64,000 nt of DNA from Arthrobacter sp. SLBN-112 (GTDB taxonomy: Bacteria > Actinomycetota > Actinomycetes > Actinomycetales > Micrococcaceae). Of this stretch, positions 1 to 8,889 are shown in pieces. The stretch's first letter is position 1. Each line of letters begins with the position of its first letter. Position numbers and translations under genes: made by a program. Where the stretch lies: contig NZ_JAUSXY010000001.1 of the NCBI RefSeq assembly GCF_030944625.1, positions 2,046,001 to 2,110,000 on the forward strand. Reading direction: 5' to 3'. The notes below the pieces were generated by a model that worked only from the letters and a program-made list of their open reading frames with translations, made no database searches and was not told where the DNA came from.

Positions 1-570
1 CGGGGTCAAGATGGGGAAGACTTTTTCCGCGAACATGACGCTGAGCTGCTGCTTGGCGGCGTCGTCCAGTTCTTGCCAGTGCATGAGGTGGATGTGTTCG
101 TAGGCCAGCGCGGGGCGGATCTGGTCGGCGAAAACCTGCGCGTGCCGCTCCTGCAGCCGGTGGGCTTCCTCGCTGATCCGCTCCAGCACCTCCACCGGGC
201 TCAGGCCGGCGGGGGAGGGGACGGCGAGCCCGGTGGCGATGCGGCGCTTGAGGCCGGCCACGCGGACCATGAAGAACTCGTCCAGGTTGGAGGCGAAGAT
301 GGACAGGAAGCTGACGCGTTCCAGCAGGTGCAGGGTGGGGTCCTCGGCCAGTTCCAGCACCCTGGAATTGAATGCGAGCCAACTCAGTTCGCGGTCCAGG
401 AAACGGTCCGGCCGGATGTCGCCTTCGGGCTGAAGGTTTGGTGCGAATTCCGGGATGTCGATGCGGTCCTGGGTTGCCCTTGCCGCGGGGACCTCGGAGG
501 AGCCAAAACGGGCCCGCGCAGGCAGTGCAACATCCTGGGACGTGGCTGTTCCGGAGGGTTCCGGGTTCAT
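1..570 (-). CDS. ppk: Polyphosphate kinase, N-terminal part (runs off window)
   Basis: The minus-strand frame opens with ATG at 570 and is still open at base 1, so about 190 N-terminal residues are visible. After a roughly 50-residue variable leader come RFLDRELSWLAFNSRVLE and then SIFASNLDEFFMVRVAGLKR, which are hallmarks of the N domain of Ppk1, the enzyme that reversibly makes polyphosphate from ATP. The catalytic histidines lie outside the window. It follows mshD on the same strand after a 132-bp gap, so it could share a transcript or use its own promoter. The family call is firm from the conserved N-domain; completeness cannot be judged. Confidence 0.9.
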   Translation of the reverse strand, partial: MNPEPSGTATSQDVALPARARFGSSEVPAARATQDRIDIPEFAPNLQPEGDIRPDRFLDRELSWLAFNSRVLELAEDPTLHLLERVSFLSIFASNLDEFFMVRVAGLKRRIATGLAVPSPAGLSPVEVLERISEEAHRLQERHAQVFADQIRPALAYEHIHLMHWQELDDAAKQQLSVMFAEKVFPILTP

Positions 571-702
571 GGCTTCTCCTTATGGCTGACGCTGTGAAGC
601 CGGCGCTTCCGCCCTGCGCGGCTCCCTTCCAACCTTACAAGCATTCACCGGCCCCACGGCCGTGTTTAACGCGCCGACGGGCTTTGTTCCGGCCCGCTGA
701 AC

Positions 703-1671
703 CTAGCCCGCAACCGGGCCATACATGACGTCCATGTCCCAACGGGTGAACCCCAGCCGCCGGTACAGGGCAACGGCCGCAGTATTGTCCGCATCCACGT
801 ACAGCATGACCCCGTTCAGGCCGGCGTCACGCAAGTGCTTGATGCCGGCGATGGTCAGGGCCTTGCCCAGCCCGAGGCCCTGTGCCTCCGGCGCCACGCC
901 CACCACATACACTTCGCCGATTGCAGGATGCTCGCCGTGACGCGGGTGGACCTTGGTCCAGTGGTAGCCCAGCAACCGGCCCTCCCGGTCCTCGGCCAGG
1001 AAGAACCCCGCAGGATCGAACCAGTCCTCCGCCATCCGGGCATTCAAGTCCGCCCGGGTCAGGTTCCCTTGCTCAGGATGGTGCGCGAACGCCGCCCGGT
1101 TGGCAGCCAGCCACGCGTCCTCATCCGTGCCCGGCACGAAGGCGCGGATGGTCACGCCGTCCGGCAGGCCGGCGTCGGGCAGGTCCACTCCCGCCGTCGT
1201 CATCCGCATCTTCCACAACTCACGCACCGGCGCATAGCCGTAGCGGGCGGCGAGGTCCGCGGCGGCCTCGTGGTTCCCGTGGGACCAGGCCTTCAGGCCG
1301 TCGAAGCCCCGCACCTCCTTGAGCGCGCCCAGCAGTCGGTCGGCCACGCCCTGGTTCCGGTAGGAGGGATGCACGGCGATTTCCAGGACACCGTTGCCAT
1401 CCGCTTCGTCCACCACGACGGCAAATCCGGCCAGGTCCTGGCCGGTGGCGGGGTCGGAATCCTCGTCGGGTGCGTACAGGGCCAAGGTCAGCAGGGTTTG
1501 CTCCCCGGAGTCGCCGGCGCGCATAGTGACCAGGGTCTGTTCGGAGATCGAAGGATTGCCGTCCGATTCCTCGGCCGCGGACAGGAGGTCGCGGCAATCT
1601 TTCAGGAGCTGCTGGTCAACCCCGCCCCGGACAACTTGGACGGGCCACTTCTGCGGATGCGCTGGAGTCAT
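703..1671 (-). CDS. mshD: Mycothiol synthase (double GNAT acetyltransferase)
   Basis: The 322-residue protein has two GNAT folds. The first contains the acetyl-CoA loop HPSYRNQGVADRLL (about residues 100-113). The second contains GVAPEAQGLGLGKALT followed by LYVDADNTAAVALYRRLGF. Length and two-domain arrangement fit MshD, which acetylates Cys-GlcN-Ins in the last step of mycothiol synthesis in the cytoplasm. It lies 33 bp downstream of a GlnR-like regulator on the same strand; the same neighbour pair is known in Mycobacterium tuberculosis (Rv0818-Rv0819), which supports the call. Mycothiol is the actinobacterial low-molecular-weight thiol, so the gene also supports the taxonomic placement. 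Confidence 0.93.
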   Translation of the reverse strand: MTPAHPQKWPVQVVRGGVDQQLLKDCRDLLSAAEESDGNPSISEQTLVTMRAGDSGEQTLLTLALYAPDEDSDPATGQDLAGFAVVVDEADGNGVLEIAVHPSYRNQGVADRLLGALKEVRGFDGLKAWSHGNHEAAADLAARYGYAPVRELWKMRMTTAGVDLPDAGLPDGVTIRAFVPGTDEDAWLAANRAAFAHHPEQGNLTRADLNARMAEDWFDPAGFFLAEDREGRLLGYHWTKVHPRHGEHPAIGEVYVVGVAPEAQGLGLGKALTIAGIKHLRDAGLNGVMLYVDADNTAAVALYRRLGFTRWDMDVMYGPVAG

Positions 1672-1704
1672 GAGCCAAGGCTATACGGCGATGGCGCGCC
1701 AGGC

Positions 1705-2403
1705 TCAGGCTTCGGTGAGTTCGTCTTCCTGCTGCCTGACCAGGGTGAGGCGGTAACCCACGTTCCTGACCGTGCTGATCAGGTTCTCGTGGTCCGCACC
1801 GAGCTTGGCCCGAAGCCGGCGGACGTGGACGTCAACGGTACGGGTGCCGCCGTAGTAGTCGTAGCCCCAGACTTCCGTGAGCAACTGCTGGCGGGTGAAG
1901 ACGCGGCCGGGATGCTGCGCCAGGTATTTCAGGAGCTCGAATTCCTTGAAGGTAAGGTTCAGCGGTGCGCCGTTGACCCGTGCCGTATAGCTTGCTTCGT
2001 CGATAATCACACCGGCGGCCCGGATTTCGCTGGGCGCGTCGTCCTGCTCCGGCACGGCCCGGGCAACGGACAACCGGATGCGGGCTTCAACCTCGGCGGG
2101 ACCGGCGGAATCAAGGACGATGTCGTCAACGGCCCACGCCGAGGAAACCGCTGCCATGCCGCCCTCGGTGAGGATAAGAACAAGCGGCGCACTGAGTCCG
2201 GTGGCCTTCAGGAGCTGGGTGAGGGAACGTGCACCTACCAGGTCCTTGCGGGCATCCAGCAGGACGATGTCGCACGGGTCCGTTTCCAGGAGGGCAGTGG
2301 GTTCCGCAGGCAGGATATGGACCCGGTGGTTCAGCAGCTCCAAGGCAGGCAGGATGTCCACCGAAGAACCGGTGCTGTTCGTCAGTAACAGGATGTGCGA
2401 CAT
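1705..2403 (-). CDS. GlnR-like orphan OmpR-family response regulator
   Basis: The protein has 232 residues. An N-terminal receiver-like domain (about 1-120) is followed by an OmpR/PhoB winged helix (about 135-225) with the typical [20 protein letters not shown] and [14 protein letters not shown] segments. The receiver is degenerate: the acidic pair expected near residues 8-9 is Thr-Asn, whereas Asp50 in VLLDA is kept and the conserved Lys is not evident. This pattern, no adjacent kinase and linkage to mshD all match GlnR, the phosphorylation-independent nitrogen regulator of actinobacteria. Nitrogen control is inferred by family, not shown here. A RegX3-type regulator is a less likely alternative. 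Confidence 0.75.
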   Translation of the reverse strand: MSHILLLTNSTGSSVDILPALELLNHRVHILPAEPTALLETDPCDIVLLDARKDLVGARSLTQLLKATGLSAPLVLILTEGGMAAVSSAWAVDDIVLDSAGPAEVEARIRLSVARAVPEQDDAPSEIRAAGVIIDEASYTARVNGAPLNLTFKEFELLKYLAQHPGRVFTRQQLLTEVWGYDYYGGTRTVDVHVRRLRAKLGADHENLISTVRNVGYRLTLVRQQEDELTEA

Positions 2404-2742
2404 TGTTCCTCCAAGGGCCGTCCGCGCATCATTGGGCGACTGAACCGGATTCTCACCGGCCGGTACTGGCTTCCTGCGGGAGGTTTTGGTCCGTCAGCAC
2501 GCCGCCGGCCAGCCACCTCAGCAGGGAGCGTAGCTGAACCTTGAGTATACCCGGCACCCCTGTCCAAGCCACAGATTCGGGCCTTGGACAGGTACGTTTT
2601 GCGACATAAGCCGTTCACATAGGGCAGGATTGGACCAGGGCGGACCAGCCCTGCCATGAGGGGGCGGACCAGCCTTCCAACCGACGCCAGGATGGGAAAT
2701 CAGCGCAGTGAGTGCACCGACGAAGCACAGGCCGGCCCCCGG

Positions 2743-3510
2743 ATGACGGCGGAACTGCAGGCACCTGTTCGGTCGCTTGGCTCCTGGACCATCGGCGTCG
2801 TCGGGATCGCCGGGCTCATCGCAATCATCGCCGGTGTCTATTCCTCCCCCGAAGCCTTGGTCGCCGTCGGCATCCTGATCGCCCTGGCTGTTGGGATCGG
2901 ATGGCCGCACTTCCTGCGCATCCCCGCCAAAAAGACCCTTGCCGCCGTCATCGCCCTGCCGGGAGCCGCAGCCGCGGTCTCTGCCGCCGTGGTGCCACCC
3001 CCCGGCTACCTCGACTGGACACCTGCCTTCGTCGCCTTGGGCATGATGGCCGTCTTCGTGGTGCAACTCATCCGCGGCACCGGCCAGGCGCAACGGCTGG
3101 AGTCCACGCTCGGGTGCTGCGTTGGTGTACTCCTGTCCTGCCTCGGCGCGGGCTGGATCGCCGGTGCCCGGTTCAACGGCGTCCGCGAAATGCTCCTGGT
3201 GGCCGCGATCAGCGCCGCCGTGGCGCTCCTTGCCGGACTCATCCAATGGCCGGACAGCATCGTGGCGCCGCTGGGTGTGGTCCTGGCCGGCCTGGCCGGT
3301 CCGCTCGCCGGGCTGGTCCTGTCGGACATCGCCGTCCTGCCGGCCGCCGTCTTTGGCGTCATTGTGGGTGCGGTCCTGGCCAGCTTCCGCAGGCTTGCCA
3401 CACTGCGTGGCGCGCCGTTGAATATGCTGGCAGCGCTGAGCATGGGCCTGGCGCCGGTCTCAGCTGTGGGATCCCTGGCTTACTTCATAGACAAACTACT
3501 CATCTACTAA
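2743..3510 (+). CDS. Hypothetical multi-pass membrane protein
   Basis: The protein has 255 residues from the ATG at 2743. About seven to eight hydrophobic segments span nearly the whole length, for example WTIGVVGIAGLIAIIAGVY near the N-terminus and MLLVAAISAAVALLAGLI in the middle. No catalytic or transport motif was recognised. The start is uncertain: in-frame ATGs exist at 2656 and 2692 but neither has a well-spaced ribosome binding site, and 2743 places the first membrane helix at a natural distance. It is followed 17 bp later by a 37-residue membrane protein, so the two may be co-transcribed. Function unknown. Confidence 0.7.
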   Translation: MTAELQAPVRSLGSWTIGVVGIAGLIAIIAGVYSSPEALVAVGILIALAVGIGWPHFLRIPAKKTLAAVIALPGAAAAVSAAVVPPPGYLDWTPAFVALGMMAVFVVQLIRGTGQAQRLESTLGCCVGVLLSCLGAGWIAGARFNGVREMLLVAAISAAVALLAGLIQWPDSIVAPLGVVLAGLAGPLAGLVLSDIAVLPAAVFGVIVGAVLASFRRLATLRGAPLNMLAALSMGLAPVSAVGSLAYFIDKLLIY

Positions 3511-3527
3511 CGGGTTAGGATTGCACC

Positions 3528-3641
3528 ATGTCCGTACTTGCATTTGAAATCTTCTTCCTCGTCCTGCTCGGTATCGCGAGCGTCTCCATGGCCTGGTTCG
3601 CCGGTTTCGTGGTCTACCGCCTCTTCAAGGGCCAGAAGTAG
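3528..3641 (+). CDS. Small single-pass membrane protein (37 aa)
   Basis: A short frame starts with ATG at 3528 and ends with TAG at 3641. AGGA at about 3517-3520 serves as ribosome binding site. The peptide has one long hydrophobic helix (IFFLVLLGIASVSMAWFAGF) and a short basic tail ending YRLFKGQK, so it should sit in the membrane with the tail in the cytoplasm. It lies 17 bp after a larger membrane protein and 36 bp before the nitrobindin-like gene, all on the plus strand. Codon use resembles its neighbours. The function is unknown; the clean start, stop and topology make it a likely real gene. Confidence 0.65.
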   Translation: MSVLAFEIFFLVLLGIASVSMAWFAGFVVYRLFKGQK

Positions 3642-3677
3642 CCACTCCCTTTCCCACCCCCGCCGTCTCTCGAGGTA

Positions 3678-4292
3678 ATGCCAGTGCCCATTGAGATTCC
3701 CACAGACCTGACCCCCGAACTCGTCCCCCTTTCCTGGCTCATCGGTGAGTGGGAAGGACGCGGCCGGCTGGGCAGCGGTGACGAGGATTCCGAGCACTTC
3801 CTGCAGCACGTATCGTTCACCCATAACGGGTTGCCGTACCTTCAGTACCGCGCCGAAAGCTGGTTGACCGACGACGACGGCACGCGGCTGCGGCCGCTCA
3901 CCGTCGAGACCGGCTTTTGGGCGCTGGAGCGAAAGCAACTGGATGCCGACGGCGGTCCAGGGCTGGTGCCGGCAGATATCGTTCCCGTGTTGAAGAGCGC
4001 CGACGAGGTGGAAGCGCTGCGCAACAAGGACGGCGGCTTTGACATCTCCGTATCCATCGCCCACCCGGGCGGCATCACGGAGCTGTACTACGGGCAGATC
4101 AAGGGACCGCAGATCCAGCTGACCACCGACATGGTCATGCGCGGGAGCCACTCCAAGGATTACAGTGCCGCTACCCGGATCTTCGGCCTGGTGGACGGGA
4201 ACCTTTTGTGGCGGTGGGACGTGGCAACGGGTGGAGAGGCCGGGAAAGGGCTGGAGGCCCACGCCTCTGCATTCCTGAAAAGAGTTTCCTGA
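3678..4292 (+). CDS. Nitrobindin-like heme-binding beta-barrel protein (FABP/DUF1794 family)
   Basis: The protein has 204 residues. The family signature GEWEGRGRLG is near residue 27. Alternating beta-strand patterns follow, and the C-terminus LEAHASAFLKRV carries the histidine expected to bind heme axially in nitrobindins. Members of this family form a ten-stranded barrel and some isomerise peroxynitrite to nitrate; that activity is inferred from the family. The start ATG at 3678 puts the barrel motif at the usual distance. The gene lies between a small membrane protein and a flavodoxin-fold reductase (18 bp downstream), which may point to a shared redox role. Confidence 0.82.
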   Translation: MPVPIEIPTDLTPELVPLSWLIGEWEGRGRLGSGDEDSEHFLQHVSFTHNGLPYLQYRAESWLTDDDGTRLRPLTVETGFWALERKQLDADGGPGLVPADIVPVLKSADEVEALRNKDGGFDISVSIAHPGGITELYYGQIKGPQIQLTTDMVMRGSHSKDYSAATRIFGLVDGNLLWRWDVATGGEAGKGLEAHASAFLKRVS

Positions 4293-4309
4293 CCCGGAAA
4301 GGCCCCGCC

Positions 4310-5044
4310 ATGGAAGACGGCACGGAACATCCAGGCAAGCCCAGCAGTTACAGCGACCTCAAAGCCGTCTTCTTCAACGGCACCCTGAAGAAGTCACCCC
4401 AGACCTCCAACACCGAAGGGCTGATCAACATCAGCCGCCGGATCATGGAGAAACAGGGCGTCAGCACCAAGCTCATCCGCACTGTCGATCACGACGTCGC
4501 CACCGGCGTCTACCCCGACATGACCCAGTACGGCTGGGCCACCGATGAATGGCCGGAGATCTTCCCCGCCGTCCAGGAAGCGGACATCGTGGTGGTGGCC
4601 GGCCCTATCTGGCTGGGCGACAACTCGTCCCAGACCAAGAAACTGATAGAGCGTCTTTACGCCCACTCCGGCCAGCTCAACAGCAAGGGCCAGTGGGCGT
4701 TCTACCCGAAGGTGGGCGGCTGCCTGATCACCGGGAACGAGGACGGCATCAAGCACTGTGCCATGAACGTCCTCTACAGCCTGCAGCACATCGGCTTCAG
4801 CATCCCGCCACAGGCAGACGCCGGGTGGATCGGGCCGGTAGGACCCGGCCCCAGCTACCTGGACGAAGGCTCCGGCGGACCGGAGACAGACTTCACCAAC
4901 CGGAACACAACGTTCATGACCTGGAACCTCCTGCACCTGGCGAGGACCCTCAAGGATGCCGGCGGCTACCCGGCCTACGGCAACCTGCCCGGCGAATGGG
5001 CCGCCGGCACACGGTTCGATTTTGAAAATCCGGAATACCGCTAG
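4310..5044 (+). CDS. Flavodoxin-fold NAD(P)H-dependent oxidoreductase
   Basis: The protein has 244 residues from ATG 4310, which has GGAAAGG about 9 bp upstream. An open frame extends further upstream but overlaps the preceding gene and lacks a better start. The N-terminus KAVFFNGTLKKSPQTSNTEG is the phosphate-binding loop of flavodoxin-like FMN proteins. ADIVVVAGPIWLGDNSSQ at about residues 94-111 is the second FMN-contact strand, and GGCLITGNEDGIKH follows. It most likely binds FMN and reduces a small cytoplasmic substrate with NAD(P)H. The exact substrate cannot be read from the sequence. Confidence 0.8.
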   Translation: MEDGTEHPGKPSSYSDLKAVFFNGTLKKSPQTSNTEGLINISRRIMEKQGVSTKLIRTVDHDVATGVYPDMTQYGWATDEWPEIFPAVQEADIVVVAGPIWLGDNSSQTKKLIERLYAHSGQLNSKGQWAFYPKVGGCLITGNEDGIKHCAMNVLYSLQHIGFSIPPQADAGWIGPVGPGPSYLDEGSGGPETDFTNRNTTFMTWNLLHLARTLKDAGGYPAYGNLPGEWAAGTRFDFENPEYR

Positions 5045-5048
5045 CGTT

Positions 5049-5070
5049 GGTTGAGCCTCTCGAAACCCGG
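5049..5070 (+). repeat. Half-site of a dispersed palindromic repeat
   Basis: The sequence GGTTGAGCCTCTCGAAACCC between the reductase stop and the next gene matches one arm of the inverted repeat at 58428-58479 with a single mismatch (C for G in the middle). No complementary second arm is visible here. It looks like a decayed copy of a genome-wide intergenic repeat. Confidence 0.55.
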
Positions 5071-5103
5071 AATACCCCGCTGATAAAGGACGTTGCCGCC
5101 AGT

Positions 5104-6186
5104 ATGAGTACCCCCAGCCCCTTGTTGTCGCGCCCCGGCGCCGTTGAGGCCACCGGCCCCGACGCCGGTGTCGCCGCCCACTACGGCGAGCCGTTGCGCG
5201 AGCAGCGCGCACTCGCTGCCGGAACCGCCGTCGTCGACCTTTCCCACCGCGGTGTGGTCACCGTCGCCGGGCCGGACCGGCTGAGCTGGCTCAACACACT
5301 CTCGTCCCAGCAGGTGGCGGCCCTGGCACCTGGCGAATCCAGCGAACTGCTGCTGCTGAGTGTCCAGGGGCGCATCGAATTTGACGCCCGCGTTATTGAC
5401 GACGGCGGGACCACCTGGCTGATCGTCGAGGCCGCCGAGGCTGCACCGCTGGCTGAGTACCTGAACCGGATGAAGTTCATGCTGCGGGTGGAGATCACCG
5501 ACGCCTCCGCCGACTGGGCGGTGGTGGGCAGCACCAAAGCCGTTCCCGAATGGTCCGGCCGCCTCGCCTGGCAGGACCCGTGGCCGCACGTCTCGGCGGG
5601 CGGGTACTCTTACGCCACCGTTCCCGAGGAAAGCCACCCCGGCCTCCAGCGTCCGTGGTTCGAATACCTCATCCCCGCTGCGGAACTGGAGGACGCCGTC
5701 GCCGGGCGTCCGCTCGCGGGAGTGCTTGCCGCCGAGGCCCTCCGGGTCGCCGCCTGGCGCCCCCGGATCGGCGCTGAAACCGATGACAAGACCATCCCGC
5801 ACGAACTCGACCTGCTGCGCACCGCGGTGCACCTGGCCAAGGGCTGCTACAAAGGGCAGGAAACTATCGCCCGCGTGCACAACCTGGGCCACCCGCCGCG
5901 CCGGCTGGTGTTCCTGCAGCTGGACGGCTCGCAGCACACGCTGCCCGCCGCCGGCAGCCCGGTCATGGCAGGGGAGCGCCAGGTGGGAACGGTGACCTCC
6001 GTGGCACAGCACCACGAAATGGGTCCTGTGGCGCTGGCGGTCATAAAGCGATCCGTGGCACCGGATGAGATACTGACCGTCCTGGACGGCGACGAACCGT
6101 ATCCGGCTGTCCAGGAACTTATTGTCGCCCCGGACGCCGGCCAGGTTGTTGGGCGGCAGACCGGATTCTTGAGGGGGCCACGCTGA
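5104..6186 (+). CDS. ygfZ: Folate-binding YgfZ/GcvT-like protein
   Basis: The protein has 360 residues from ATG 5104, with AAAGGA about 12 bp upstream; a longer in-frame start at 5047 would cover the repeat half-site and is less likely. The family signature K-G-C-Y-x-G-Q-E is present as KGCYKGQETIARVHNLG around residue 250. YgfZ proteins use tetrahydrofolate and help assemble or repair certain iron-sulfur enzymes; the cysteine of the signature is intact. The N-terminal half carries the aminomethyltransferase-like fold (VDLSHRGVVTVAGPDRLSWL). Its stop overlaps the next start (ATGA type), so the ankyrin protein is translationally coupled. Confidence 0.88.
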   Translation: MSTPSPLLSRPGAVEATGPDAGVAAHYGEPLREQRALAAGTAVVDLSHRGVVTVAGPDRLSWLNTLSSQQVAALAPGESSELLLLSVQGRIEFDARVIDDGGTTWLIVEAAEAAPLAEYLNRMKFMLRVEITDASADWAVVGSTKAVPEWSGRLAWQDPWPHVSAGGYSYATVPEESHPGLQRPWFEYLIPAAELEDAVAGRPLAGVLAAEALRVAAWRPRIGAETDDKTIPHELDLLRTAVHLAKGCYKGQETIARVHNLGHPPRRLVFLQLDGSQHTLPAAGSPVMAGERQVGTVTSVAQHHEMGPVALAVIKRSVAPDEILTVLDGDEPYPAVQELIVAPDAGQVVGRQTGFLRGPR

Positions 6187-6608
6187 TGACTGACCAGACC
6201 GCAACGGGAAACGGAGCAACGGAACCCGTGGAGGACAACGATGCCGCAGTGGCCTTGGCGCACACGCTGTTCCAAGCGGCCCGCGACGGCAACGACGCCC
6301 TGCTCGGCGCCTACCTTGAGGCCGGGGCGCCGGCAACCATGACCAACGCCACAGGCGACTCCCTGCTGATGCTGGCCGCCTACCATGGCCACGCCGGTAC
6401 GGTGGGGTTGCTCCTGCAGCACGGCGCCGACGCCAACACCGCCAACGACCGCGGCCAGACCCCGCTCGCCGGGGCCGCCTTCAAGGGCTACCCGGACGTG
6501 GCCCGTATCCTGCTGGGCGCCGGAGCTGATCCGGATGCCGGAGCGCCCTCGGCACGCGCCGCGGCGCAAATGTTTGCCCGCACGGAGATTTTGGACCTGC
6601 TGGGCTAG
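6186..6608 (+). CDS. Ankyrin-repeat protein
   Basis: The protein has 140 residues. Two clear ankyrin repeats occupy about residues 55-120: GDSLLMLAAYHGHAGTVGLL then LLQHGADANT, and GQTPLAGAAFKGYPDVARIL then GAGADPDAG. A helical N-terminal segment (VALAHTLFQAARDGNDALL) may be a partial third repeat. There is no signal peptide or membrane segment, so it should act as a soluble binding module in the cytoplasm. Its ATG overlaps the ygfZ stop by one base, which implies co-expression. The binding partner is unknown. Confidence 0.85.
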   Translation: MTDQTATGNGATEPVEDNDAAVALAHTLFQAARDGNDALLGAYLEAGAPATMTNATGDSLLMLAAYHGHAGTVGLLLQHGADANTANDRGQTPLAGAAFKGYPDVARILLGAGADPDAGAPSARAAAQMFARTEILDLLG

Positions 6609-6660
6609 TGCCGCCCGGGCTTTGCCCGGCCCTTGAATAAAACTTCAGAAGGAAGAACGG

Positions 6661-8184
6661 ATGGAAAACGTAGAAAAGCCCTGGCCGGCGCTATGGTCCC
6701 TGGTGATCGGGTTCTTCATGATCCTGATCGACACAACCATCGTTTCCGTGGCCAACCCCCGGATCATGGAGGGGCTGCATGCCGACATCAACTCTGTCAT
6801 CTGGGTGACCAGCGCCTACCTGCTGGCCTACGCCGTTCCGCTGCTCATCACCGGCCGCCTCGGGGACAGGTTCGGGCCCAAAAAGCTGTACCTCTCCGGC
6901 CTGGTGGTCTTTACCCTTGCCTCACTGTGGTGTGGCCTGTCCGGCGACGTCCGGATCCTGATAGCTGCCCGCGTCCTCCAAGGGCTCGGCGCTGCCATGA
7001 TGACTCCACAGACCATGGCCGTCATCACCCGCATCTTCCCGCCGGACCGCCGCGGATCCGCGATGGCAGTCTGGGGCGCAACCGCCGGCATGGCAACCCT
7101 CGTCGGACCCATCCTCGGCGGCGTCCTGGTGGACGGCCTCGGCTGGGAGTGGATCTTCTTCATCAACCTTCCCGTGGGCGTCGTCGGCTTTATTCTGGCG
7201 TGGCGCAACGTGCCCGCGCTGAGCACCCACCCGCACAAGTTCGACATCCCCGGCGTCCTGCTCAGCGCCGTCGGCCTGTTCCTGCTGGTCTTTGGCATCC
7301 AGGAAGGCGAGACCTACAACTGGGGCACCATCACCGGGCCCATCAGCGTGTGGGGCCTGATCATCGCCGGCATCGTGGTGCTGGCGGCTTTCGTGGCGTG
7401 GCAGCGCTTCAACAAGGGTGAGCCGCTGCTGCCCCTGGCGCTCTTCAAGGACCGGAACTTTTCGCTCGCCAACATCGGCATCACCACGGTGGGCTTCACC
7501 GTGACCGCCTTCAGCCTGCCGCTGATCTTCTACTACCAGCTGGTCCGGGGCCTGACCCCCACCCAGTCCGCCCTGATGATGGTGCCCATGGCCCTGATCT
7601 CGGGGGGACTCGCGCCCGTCGTGGGCAAACTGGTGGACCGGGTCAACCCCAAATACATCACCGCCACCGGGCTCGTGCTGATGGCTGTGGCCCTGCTCTG
7701 GAACTCTGCCCTCATGCAGCCGGACACGCCCATCCTCATGTTCCTGCTGCCCAGCGCAGTCCTGGGCTTCGCCAATGCAGGCATCTGGGCGCCGTTGAGC
7801 ACCACGGCTACCAGGAACCTGCCGCCACGGCAGGCAGGGGCAGGATCGGGTGTGTACAACACCACCCGCCAGATCGGCGCGGTCCTGGGCAGTGCCGCCA
7901 TCGCGGTGCTGATCCAGTCGCGGCTCGCCGCCGAACTCCCCGCGGGAGGCCCCGGCGGATCCGCCGGCGAAGGTCTGGCGATGGGCGGCTCCCTGCCCGA
8001 GTTCCTGCACGCCGGCTTTTCGACGGCGATGGGCCAGTCCATCCTGCTACCCGCGGGAGTGATCCTGGTAGGCGCAGCCGTCGCCTTGTTCTTCGCCAAA
8101 CCGAAGCCGGTCCAGAACTGGGGCGCGCCCGGGCACGGCGAGGCGTCAGCGAAGGTGGACGCTGGTCTGGATTCCGCCGGCTGA
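6661..8184 (+). CDS. DHA2-family MFS multidrug efflux transporter
   Basis: The protein has 507 residues with about 14 predicted membrane helices, the DHA2 (EmrB/QacA) count. Motif A appears as GRLGDRFGPKKLY at about residues 61-73. The antiporter motif C region is GPILGGVLVDGLGWEWIFFI, and D24 in helix 1 (LIDTTIVSVA) is the acidic residue typical of the family. ATG 6661 follows AGAAGGA at good spacing. It should export a lipophilic or cationic compound using the proton gradient; the substrate is not predictable. The 3' end overlaps the convergent GNAT gene by 39 bp. No dedicated regulator lies beside it. Confidence 0.9.
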   Translation: MENVEKPWPALWSLVIGFFMILIDTTIVSVANPRIMEGLHADINSVIWVTSAYLLAYAVPLLITGRLGDRFGPKKLYLSGLVVFTLASLWCGLSGDVRILIAARVLQGLGAAMMTPQTMAVITRIFPPDRRGSAMAVWGATAGMATLVGPILGGVLVDGLGWEWIFFINLPVGVVGFILAWRNVPALSTHPHKFDIPGVLLSAVGLFLLVFGIQEGETYNWGTITGPISVWGLIIAGIVVLAAFVAWQRFNKGEPLLPLALFKDRNFSLANIGITTVGFTVTAFSLPLIFYYQLVRGLTPTQSALMMVPMALISGGLAPVVGKLVDRVNPKYITATGLVLMAVALLWNSALMQPDTPILMFLLPSAVLGFANAGIWAPLSTTATRNLPPRQAGAGSGVYNTTRQIGAVLGSAAIAVLIQSRLAAELPAGGPGGSAGEGLAMGGSLPEFLHAGFSTAMGQSILLPAGVILVGAAVALFFAKPKPVQNWGAPGHGEASAKVDAGLDSAG

Positions 8185-8862
8185 GAGGCCGAGCTTCCGG
8201 GCCAGCGCCAGGCAACCCGTGTTGCTGACGTCTGCGCGCCACTGCAGCGTCAGCCCCGCTGCCAGGGCTTCATGGGCTGCGATGGACCCCGCGAGGGAAC
8301 CCAAACCGCGGCGCCGCCACTCAGGGTCTACCAGCACGCCCATGTTGGCCAGCAGGCCTTCCCACTCGCCGTAGGCACCGCAGGCCAAGGGCACGCGCCG
8401 GCCGTCCTGCTCGTGGACGATCGTGTACCGGTTTTCGAGGTCGGAGAGGCCAACTTCGTTGACGTCATCCGGCGGGCAGCGGCCCTCCAACTCGATGGCC
8501 TCAGGGTTTCCGTGGGACACGGTCAGTTCTTCGGCGGGCTGCTGCAGGGGCAGATCGTCCGCGAAGAACAGGGCCGCCGCGCCGAGGCCGTGACCGCCCT
8601 GGTCCCTGGTAAGGGTCAGGAGCGTCACGTGCTGGGCCATTTCCTCGTCCGGGATGCCGGCGGCGGCGTCAATCACGCTCTGCGGTCCCACGAGCACGGA
8701 ACTCCCGAAAAGCCGCACGAACTCAACGGTCCGGGCCGACTCGTCAGCGCGGACAATCCGTTCGTCCGAGGCAAGTGCGGTCCCGAATGCGTCGTCGTCG
8801 AGGCCCAGCCGGCGCGCCCACGCCAACTGGATGATGGCAGCAGAGCCGGGATCGAGTGTCAT
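8146..8862 (-). CDS. GNAT-family N-acetyltransferase
   Basis: The protein has 238 residues. The N-terminal half is degenerate, and the C-terminal half has a GNAT core with VLVDPEWRRRGLGSLAGSIA (about 175-194), the pyrophosphate-binding loop for acetyl-CoA, followed by LQWRADVSNTGCLALARKLG. Substrate is unknown. Its last 39 bp lie inside the 3' end of the convergent efflux gene. It is transcribed toward that gene and away from pfkA, which ends about 27 bp from its own start on the same strand, so it may be the distal gene of a pfkA transcript. Confidence 0.82.
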   Translation of the reverse strand: MTLDPGSAAIIQLAWARRLGLDDDAFGTALASDERIVRADESARTVEFVRLFGSSVLVGPQSVIDAAAGIPDEEMAQHVTLLTLTRDQGGHGLGAAALFFADDLPLQQPAEELTVSHGNPEAIELEGRCPPDDVNEVGLSDLENRYTIVHEQDGRRVPLACGAYGEWEGLLANMGVLVDPEWRRRGLGSLAGSIAAHEALAAGLTLQWRADVSNTGCLALARKLGLSAGGIQTSVHLR

Positions 8863-8889
8863 GGTCCCAGCCTAGGGCGGCCCGTCGGC

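Noticed and set aside
6661..8184. Resistance island around the efflux pump
   Set aside because: Base composition and codon use match the neighbours and no integrase, transposase or regulator is present.
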